Shown: piece after piece, positions 1 to 6,000 of the stretch | Position numbering within the stretch: position 1 is the stretch's first letter | Layout: every line of letters begins with the position of its first letter | Source of the DNA: JAJRTA01 sp965603125 | Lineage (GTDB): Bacteria > Zixibacteria > MSB-5A5 > GN15 > FEB-12 | Direction: 5' to 3' | DNA: 9,804 nucleotides | Assembly (NCBI GenBank): GCA_965603125.1 | Contig: CBFDBU010000044.1 | Coordinates: 1-9,804 of the forward strand | The notes under the pieces: generated by a model | What the model saw: only the letters and a program-made list of their open reading frames with translations | What the model was told of the DNA's origin: nothing | Databases searched by the model: none | Program-made: the position numbers and the translations under genes

Positions 1-2083
1 CCTCAACCTCGCCAAGAGTCCTAAGAGCGTTTCCGAGGTTGTCCTGGGTCATGGCATAGTCCATCGGGAAACGTCCCCGAGTGTAGACTTCAAGCGCCAA
101 ACCATAGGCCTCAATCGCTTTCCGACAGTTGGCGGCCTTGTCGTGAACCTCGGCTATAGTCTGATAAGCAGCACCGAGGTTGTTCTGGGTCATGGCATAG
201 TCCATCGGGAAACGATCACGAGTTCTCACCTCAAGGGCAGCTTGATAGGCCTCAATCGCTTTCCGGCAGTTGGTTGCCTTGTCCTTAACCTCAGATAGAG
301 TAATGTAAGCGTTTCCAAGGTTGTTCTGAGTAGCAGCATACTGCATTGGGAAACGATCACGAGTTCTCACCTCAAGGGCAGTTTGATAGGCCTCAATCGC
401 TTTCCGACAGTGGGTTGCCTTGTCCTCGACTTCACCAAGAGTCCTATAAGCAACACCAAGGTTACTCTGAGTTTTGGCATAGTCCATCGGGAAACGATCA
501 CGAGTTCTCACTTCAAGGGCAGCTTGATAGGCCTCAATCGCTTTCTGACAGTTGATGACTTTGTCCTCGACTTCACCAAGAGTCTGATGAGCGGTTCCGA
601 GGCTGTTCTGGGTCGTGGCATAGTCCACCGGGAAGCGATCACGAGTGTAGACCTCGAGGGCAGCTTGATAGGCCTCAATCGCTTTCTGGCAATTGGCGGC
701 CTTGTCCTCAACCTCAGATAGAGTACCGTATGCGTTTCCAAGGTTGTTCTGAGTCATGGCGTAGTCCGTCGGGAAACGATCAGGAGTTCTCACCTTGAGG
801 GCAGCCTGATAGGCCTCAATCGCTGCCCGACAGTTGTCTGCCTTGTCCTCGACCTCTGCTAACTCCACATAGGTTAGCCCCAGCAAATTCTGTGTTGCAG
901 CAAGCTGCTCCACCTGCTTCGAGTCGGTCAGGAGTGCCACTGCTCGTTTCGCCACAGCAACGGCTAACCGCTTGATCAGAACATATTCTTCCTGATTCTC
1001 ATCTGTGTACCAAACGTCGTTTGCTGTAGCCGCAATCTTGTACAGCGCCTCTGGATCGCCGTCAAAGCAGTTCTGCATCTGCCGGAAGTTCTCCAGCAAG
1101 GTAGAGTCAATCGAGACAATCTTCTCCAGGTAAACCTCCTCCGCCTGCAGGACATCCTTGCGCTTGCGGAGAAAACCGTCGTCATCCAGCTTCCCGACAA
1201 TATCTCCCCACTCGTACTTTTTGCATGTCAGATCCTCCTGCTCCTCGCAAACCCGCTTGACCCACTCCACCGGGAAAAGGTCCTTCTCTTTGTACAGACC
1301 GGCCATATGGAGACGTTTCAAAGAGCGCAGTATGGCTTGTGCCTTTTTCCCACAATCCGCGTAGTGCTGTCGCATGGTCTCCAGTCTCAGAAAGATGGAC
1401 CCGATATTGCCGTCAAAACCCTCCGGCGGCTCACGCTCGGTATCTTTGGCAATGACCGCGGCTTCGTCGGCCGAAACCTGGCCTATCTCTACCGGGTCTC
1501 CAAAGAGAGATGCGAATTGATGTGCCATCGCTGCTGTAGCCCTCTTCAACTCAGGGCCGGCGCGACAGGTGGCGACAATAGTGTAACCCTTGTCGATAAA
1601 CATCTCCAGCATTCGGTCAAAGGTGGGCTTTCCGATAAACTGATGAAGATCATCTACTACCAGAATGCCCTTGCGCCACTCCGTCCACCGAAAGGGAATA
1701 CGCAAATCCTCTGATGATAGATCAGGCGGTTTTGCGACGGTTACGTCACAGGAGGGGCGTATTTTGTGCAGGGCTTCAAAGACAGTCCGTGTCTTACCGG
1801 CCAGCGGATTGCCTACTACCAGTACATTCTGGTCTTTGGCGATCCGCTTTTGTATCTCTGCTACCTGATCTCGCGGATAGAAATACCGGTCGAAACCGTG
1901 CTTCACGTTCCCGCGTATCCTCATGATTTCTTCGGGCTGAAGGTAGCGCGAGGTCTTCTGCATGACTTCGTACAGCGCCTTGAGCTTCCGCCGCCTCGTG
2001 AACCGGTATGTAAAGAACGCAAGAGTAAGGCCGGCGACGCCGACCAGAATGCCGATTGCCCACTGTACGTCTGCTGTTGTCAC
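1..2083 (-). CDS. Membrane-anchored STAND-like P-loop NTPase with C-terminal TPR array (3' end beyond left edge)
   Basis: 694 codons are visible, and the frame is still open at base 1. The start is taken as GTG 2083-2081 because AGGTGA (2094-2089) lies 5 nt upstream; an in-frame GTG at 2092 has no SD, and a stop lies at 2122-2120. Residues 8-25 form one hydrophobic helix followed by Arg/Lys (28-35), predicting an inner-membrane anchor with a cytoplasmic body. Walker A is GNPLAGKT (91-98) and Walker B is ILVVDD (140-145); a sensor-1-like strand ends in ATCR (171-174). Residues ~255-320 resemble a winged-helix/lid region. From ~391 onward come 47-residue TPR units (core NNLGNAY..L.EVEDKA, then AIEAYQAALEV). 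This is the architecture of STAND signalling ATPases: the TPR array senses and the NTPase switches. No enzymatic effector domain is visible, so output may be through the membrane helix or a missing C-terminus. Stress sensing or phage defence is possible but unproven. The fold call is good; the biological role is not known. Confidence 0.85.
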   Translation of the reverse strand, partial: MTTADVQWAIGILVGVAGLTLAFFTYRFTRRRKLKALYEVMQKTSRYLQPEEIMRIRGNVKHGFDRYFYPRDQVAEIQKRIAKDQNVLVVGNPLAGKTRTVFEALHKIRPSCDVTVAKPPDLSSEDLRIPFRWTEWRKGILVVDDLHQFIGKPTFDRMLEMFIDKGYTIVATCRAGPELKRATAAMAHQFASLFGDPVEIGQVSADEAAVIAKDTEREPPEGFDGNIGSIFLRLETMRQHYADCGKKAQAILRSLKRLHMAGLYKEKDLFPVEWVKRVCEEQEDLTCKKYEWGDIVGKLDDDGFLRKRKDVLQAEEVYLEKIVSIDSTLLENFRQMQNCFDGDPEALYKIAATANDVWYTDENQEEYVLIKRLAVAVAKRAVALLTDSKQVEQLAATQNLLGLTYVELAEVEDKADNCRAAIEAYQAALKVRTPDRFPTDYAMTQNNLGNAYGTLSEVEDKAANCQKAIEAYQAALEVYTRDRFPVDYATTQNSLGTAHQTLGEVEDKVINCQKAIEAYQAALEVRTRDRFPMDYAKTQSNLGVAYRTLGEVEDKATHCRKAIEAYQTALEVRTRDRFPMQYAATQNNLGNAYITLSEVKDKATNCRKAIEAYQAALEVRTRDRFPMDYAMTQNNLGAAYQTIAEVHDKAANCRKAIEAYGLALEVYTRGRFPMDYAMTQDNLGNALRTLGEVE
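66..911 (-). repeat. Tandem 141-bp TPR-coding repeats (six full units plus a partial one)
   Basis: The triplet GGG that encodes the conserved Pro of 'DRFP' recurs at 66, 207, 348, 489, 630 and 771, an exact 141-bp (47-codon) period without indels. Further repeat sequence occupies 1-65. The first ~57 nt of each unit are almost invariant in the middle copies, while the second half varies and is shared in patches between non-adjacent units. The unit at 771-911 is the most divergent and forms the N-terminal cap of the TPR stack. Protein positions of the Pro are 438, 485, 532, 579, 626 and 673. Confidence 0.95.
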
Positions 2084-2088
2084 ACAAC

Positions 2089-2094
2089 TCACCT
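2089..2094 (-). promoter_or_regulatory. Ribosome binding site deciding the GTG start of the NTPase-TPR gene
   Basis: AGGTGA reads 2094-2089 on the minus strand and matches the anti-SD complement. It lies 5 nt before GTG 2083-2081, so this start is preferred over the in-frame GTG at 2092. Confidence 0.6.
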
Positions 2095-2121
2095 TTCGGG
2101 ATACTCGCCCGGTATCTTCTC

Positions 2122-2150
2122 AAGATAGTGTGCGGAGGCCGGCTGCGCAA
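2122..2150 (-). promoter_or_regulatory. Candidate sigma70-type promoter of the NTPase-TPR gene
   Basis: On the minus strand TTGCGC (2150-2145) is followed by 17 nt and then TATCTT (2127-2122). Initiation would fall near 2115, about 32 nt before the GTG start. The -35 is weak (3/6). The -10 is the same hexamer as in the much better promoter of the large secreted protein (8241-8236), which adds some support. Confidence 0.3.
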
Positions 2151-2216
2151 GTCGCCTGCCGGGATTTCTGAGCGCTCTTTGCCCCCGCCCAGGCCCGACC
2201 TGCCCCCTGCGGTGAG

Positions 2217-2283
2217 CTGTCGGGCAGGGACACCCGACAGCACGATTATGATTGTTGTGCCGTCAGGCGTCTCTGCCTGACGG
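2217..2283. repeat. BIME copy 1 (REP hairpins H1 + H2)
   Basis: H1 has stem CTGTCGGG (2217-2224) / CCCGACAG (2233-2240). An 18-nt spacer separates it from H2, with stem CCGTCAGGC (2260-2268) / GCCTGACGG (2275-2283). All 67 nt are identical to the first 67 nt of the copy at 2828. It lies just beyond the 3' end of the RAYT gene and about 130 bp upstream of the NTPase-TPR start. Confidence 0.9.
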
Positions 2284-2308
2284 TCCCCCGAGGCACACAA
2301 AAGGACAT

Positions 2309-2788
2309 TTACAATGGCGCCTCAAGTGTCACCAAGTCATCACCCCGGCTCGCCAGCCAGGCTCCTGCCGATGAGAAGCGGTAGTCCTCCGGAGACACTG
2401 CAAGACCAGCCTTGACCGGGTTGTTGTGGATGTAATTCAGCTTCACACGAAATTGCTCTCCCGTATAGATGGCAATGTCATCAAAGCGTGGAGTCCAGAT
2501 ACCCCTCCTTGTACGAAACATCGTTCTCCAGGTAAGCGACTTGATATCGCGCATGAACGCTGACAATTGGGGTCCACCGCCGGACAAACCGATTAGTAGG
2601 TGGAGGTGGTTGGACATCAGTACGTATCCATAAACAGAGGCATGATGCTTTTCGACTACCCCAGTTAGTATTGAGAGAAGCGAGGATAGTCTATCAGGGG
2701 TATCAAATAGCGGAAGGTGGTTTTTTGTGCTGGTCGTGACGAAGAACACCTGTTGTTCCTCAAGAGAATGTCGCCCTCTTCGTCCCAT
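2309..2788 (-). CDS. REP-associated tyrosine transposase (RAYT, Y1_Tnp/IS200-like HUH family)
   Basis: The product has 159 aa when read from ATG 2788-2786. The frame stays open upstream to a GTG at 2854, but that extension is translated REP hairpin, so the internal ATG is preferred; it has no strong SD. The N-terminus (GRRGRHSLEEQQVFFVTT) is typical of the family. The metal-binding HUH-type motif is in NHLHLLI (60-66, His61 and His63). The catalytic Tyr is most likely Tyr119 in NYIHNNPVKAGL (118-129). Length and motifs are intact, so the enzyme could be active. RAYTs are known to bind and cleave single-stranded REP/BIME DNA and are thought to have spread these elements; the flanking hairpins fit that role. 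No partner gene is needed. A conventional IS200/IS605 transposase is less likely because of the 'YIHNNPVKAGL' block and the REP context. Confidence 0.9.
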   Translation of the reverse strand: MGRRGRHSLEEQQVFFVTTSTKNHLPLFDTPDRLSSLLSILTGVVEKHHASVYGYVLMSNHLHLLIGLSGGGPQLSAFMRDIKSLTWRTMFRTRRGIWTPRFDDIAIYTGEQFRVKLNYIHNNPVKAGLAVSPEDYRFSSAGAWLASRGDDLVTLEAPL

Positions 2789-2827
2789 GCCACAATTTAC
2801 GACAAGCGGAATCGTCAGGCAAGGACG

Positions 2828-3029
2828 CTGTCGGGCAGGGACACCCGACAGCACGATTATGATTGTTGTGCCGTCAGGCGTCTCTGCCTGACGGCTTAAT
2901 CGTATTCTGTTCAGTACTGTCGGGCAGGGACGCCCGACAGCACGATTGTGATTGTTGTGCCGTCAGGCGTCTCTACCTGACGGCTTAATCGTATTCTGTC
3001 CAGTACTGTCGGGCAGAGACACCCGACAG
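2828..3029. repeat. BIME tandem array: H1-H2, H1-H2, H1 with 89-bp period
   Basis: H1 stems start at 2828, 2917 and 3006, and H2 stems lie at 2871-2894 and 2960-2983. The unit is H1, 18-nt spacer, H2, 21-nt linker. The first two units match at 85 of 89 positions. The last H1 (3006-3029) ends 17 nt from the stop codon of the 1677-aa protein gene, so the array forms the 3' flank of that transcript. It has no T-tract and so is not a standard intrinsic terminator. It may stabilise the mRNA end or attenuate readthrough into the RAYT. Confidence 0.93.
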
Positions 3030-3046
3030 CAATCATGCCATCGCTC

Positions 3047-6000
3047 CTACGGGCACAGCGCCGGTGCGGGGCCCTGGTTGAACATGTAGTCGACCAGGTA
3101 GACCAGGTCGGCTATATCGATCGGTGCTGCGTCACTGCCGTCCACATCACCTTCCTCGAAGCATGGCGGTGCGGGGCCCTGGTTGAACATAAAGTCGACC
3201 AGGTAGACCAGGTCGGCGATATCGATGATGCCGGTGCTGTAGTCAACATCGCCGCGTATCGGCGGGATGCAGCAACTCAGCCCGCCCTTCGACATGTATG
3301 CCTCGCCGTCCCGATAGAGGGTGCCGGTAAACGGTGTCGTCGAGAACGGCGTCCCCCTGGTCGGCGGCGCCAGGGAGTCAAAGACAATCGGCGTGGTGCC
3401 GATCAGGTAGCCGGGCAGATCGGGACACTCACCGTCCACAATAGCATACTCCTCCAGCATCGGGCGGGGGTCGGCCAGCCATTGCTGCAGATCTACCACG
3501 TAGTACACATGTTGTACGACACCGGTGGGATCGCCAATGGTGGGCAGATCAATGTCACTCCTGACATGGGCGTTGATCCAGGGATTCAGCCGCAGGAGTC
3601 GCCACACGCCGCCTACATAAGTCGGGGCGGCTATTTTCAGGTTGTTGACGTTGTGACACGAGTAATCCCAGGCGAACCTCATAATGACATCGTTGGCCCA
3701 GGAAGGAACCGGTCCGGCGTATGTCGAGCAGGTTTTAACGTATTGCTCGTAGATGGGATCGCCGACGGTGTTGCAGTTGATGGTTCCCCAGACGCTCAGC
3801 GTGCCGCCGGGGCAGGCATCATAGCCGCGGAAGTGGAAGTCCCACCTGGCTGGCATCGTGTCGGGGCAGATGACATAGGCGTATTCGATAGTAGTCGTGA
3901 TCGGCCCGCCGCTGTAGATTCTGTCACCGAAGAGGTTCAGATTCTGGAACTGGACCATATCAAGCGAATCTACTGGATAGGCGACCATCATCTCGCTCGG
4001 CCGCGGGTACTTCACGAGACTGATGGGACTGGTGAAGTACGGATCGTGCTGAACCTGCGAATGCGGCCCGCTGATATTATTGGCGTCGTTATGCAGAGTA
4101 CTATCATGAGCCTGACCGGCGGGCGGTTCTCCCTCCAGGGCGTCAAACCACGGATCGGAAATGCACAGTCGACGGTTGTAAGTACAATACCCCGGGACCA
4201 TGACGTAATGGCCGCCGATAAGGAACTGTTCATCATTAACGTATTCATAGAAGCCGAGCAGGAGAACAACGTCCTGGCTCTGATGGATCTGTTCGGTGAT
4301 GTATTGATGCGTCGGGCCTTCGACCAGCGTGTCAACGTAGGCGTGGGACAGTCCCTTGGATAGTATGTACTGTCGCGTGCCTGAGACCAGGCTGTCGATA
4401 TGCGTCCCGTGATAGATCCAGTTACAGGTGTTCATGAGAATACCGAGTTCAGTTATGAACGGCTGAACGTTGTTGGTATCGTGGTCATCCCAGAAGCTGG
4501 GATTGTAGGATTCCACGAGCGGGTAGTCATCATCGTGATTGAACGGAGGATAGAACGGGTTCGGGTTCACCGGACTGGGTTCAAATTTGGAGTCAAACCA
4601 CCACAGGCAATTGGCCACCGAGGCCGGGCCGTCGTGGTTCCAGATAGACGGATAGTTAACATTGTCGGGGCAGACCCATCCAACTTGTTTCATGTCGAAA
4701 TCAGGGCCGCTCTGGGGGGCGTAGTCTATATACTGCTGTTTATAGTAATCGCAGTACCGTGGCTGGGGAGCCGAATCAGGGGGCACGGAATCCTTGAACA
4801 GGATCACGTGGTTATTCGCAACCGCAAAGCGTGTAACCAAGCCCGAATCCGGTCCGTCTATAGGCGACATCAGGACCGAATCGGTGGCATCGATGTAGCC
4901 ACTGCTATTACGGTCATTCCAGTATTCGCAGAACCAGCGCGTGGCATAGTCGGGATGCACTTCTATCCAGATGCCTTTCAAGTCAGGGAGGGGGGGCGGG
5001 GGGTCGGGTGGGAATTCATCGTCATCATCCTCATTCCAGAGTTCGACGAATTGCACGGTGTCAAAGCCGTATCGCAGGCCCGCGAATCCCGAGGTGATCT
5101 TCTCGACGTGGGCCCAGATAGATGAATCGGGAATATCCAGGTTTTGCATTCTGATCGTGTCGTTAAAGCCAAGGTATTCGTTGCCCTCATCATACCACTG
5201 ATCGATTTCCCAGTTGGCGCCGTAGTCCTCGTACATCTCCGTCCACCCACTGCCTATGGGATCTGGATCGCCGGGATTATACGGTTCGTCAGGATCATTG
5301 CGATCCCACCGGTTGCCACCGTCGCCTGTCGGTGGCGGTAGCGGAAGGGTGGTCATGTCAGTGCCGACAGTCGCTACCCTGCCGTGGAAGAGACTGCAGG
5401 AGTCCGGGCCACTGATGAAATGCACCATCATAAAATCGCCCGGATCAAGACCGGGATTGCCATGGTCGGTGAACGAATGGATCCTCACCAGGATACAGTA
5501 GTTGGGATGAACCTCATGCCATATCGTGCCCTCAGGGTTGTCCATGTCGCCGGGTTTTGGATTGACCGGTTCAAAGTAGGCGGTATCAGAGTTGGGCACA
5601 TAGTCATCGGTGAGCCCGAGGGTTGGTCCCACCCATTCAATATGCTCCCAGATGCTGCGGCCGGTCTGTGTGTTTGTGAATTCAATCGCATCGCAGAAGC
5701 TGAGAATACCATCACCGTTGTCTTCCCAGCCGGTCGGCTCCCAATCGGTGCAGAAGTTGGGCCAGAGTTCATGCCAGGGGGTGCCGATCGGATCCACGGG
5801 CGGCGGGTATTCCGGGTGATCTCTTATTCTGCCGCGTGGTGTTGCGGGAGAGGTTCTGATATCAGTCCTGACCCCTTCGACGTGGGCGTGCCAGAAGCAG
5901 CCCGAATCGGGACCGCTCAATATCTGGACTGACGCATAATCACAGAAATCCAGTATGCCGTTATCGTCGGTGTCGTTCCACGAGAAAATCTGGTGTGTTA

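Larger units (their letters stand above)
2217..3029 (-). mobile_element. RAYT-BIME island
   Basis: A Y1 transposase gene sits between identical 67-bp BIME copies: one at 2217-2283, the other at the start of the 89-bp tandem beginning at 2828. This is the usual arrangement for REP-associated tyrosine transposases, whose gene is bracketed by the palindromes it acts on. The outer limits are set by the outermost hairpins; no target-site duplication was identified. Confidence 0.7.

Noticed and set aside
383..721. Plus-strand open frames in the first kilobase with repeated 'LIGLNRFLTV' sequence
   Set aside because: They are the complement of the 141-bp TPR repeats and have no independent support.
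1794..2300. 168-codon minus-strand open frame across the NTPase start
   Set aside because: It overlaps the real NTPase frame and its N-terminus translates the BIME hairpins. The residues show no domain.
2789..2854. GTG at 2854 as the RAYT start
   Set aside because: The added residues (LSGVPARQ...) are the translation of REP hairpin H1. The family N-terminus begins near ATG 2788.
2828..3029. CRISPR-like array
   Set aside because: The 89-bp period is made of two hairpins and constant linkers. The linkers are nearly identical, whereas CRISPR spacers are unique.
3006..3029. Intrinsic terminator of the secreted-protein gene
   Set aside because: The hairpin is good but no T-tract follows on the minus strand. 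It is one copy of the REP hairpin.
3035..4363. 442-codon open frame on the plus strand
   Set aside because: It is antisense to the 1677-aa gene, which has a signal peptide, recognisable domains, an SD and a promoter. The plus-strand translation shows no domain or motif.
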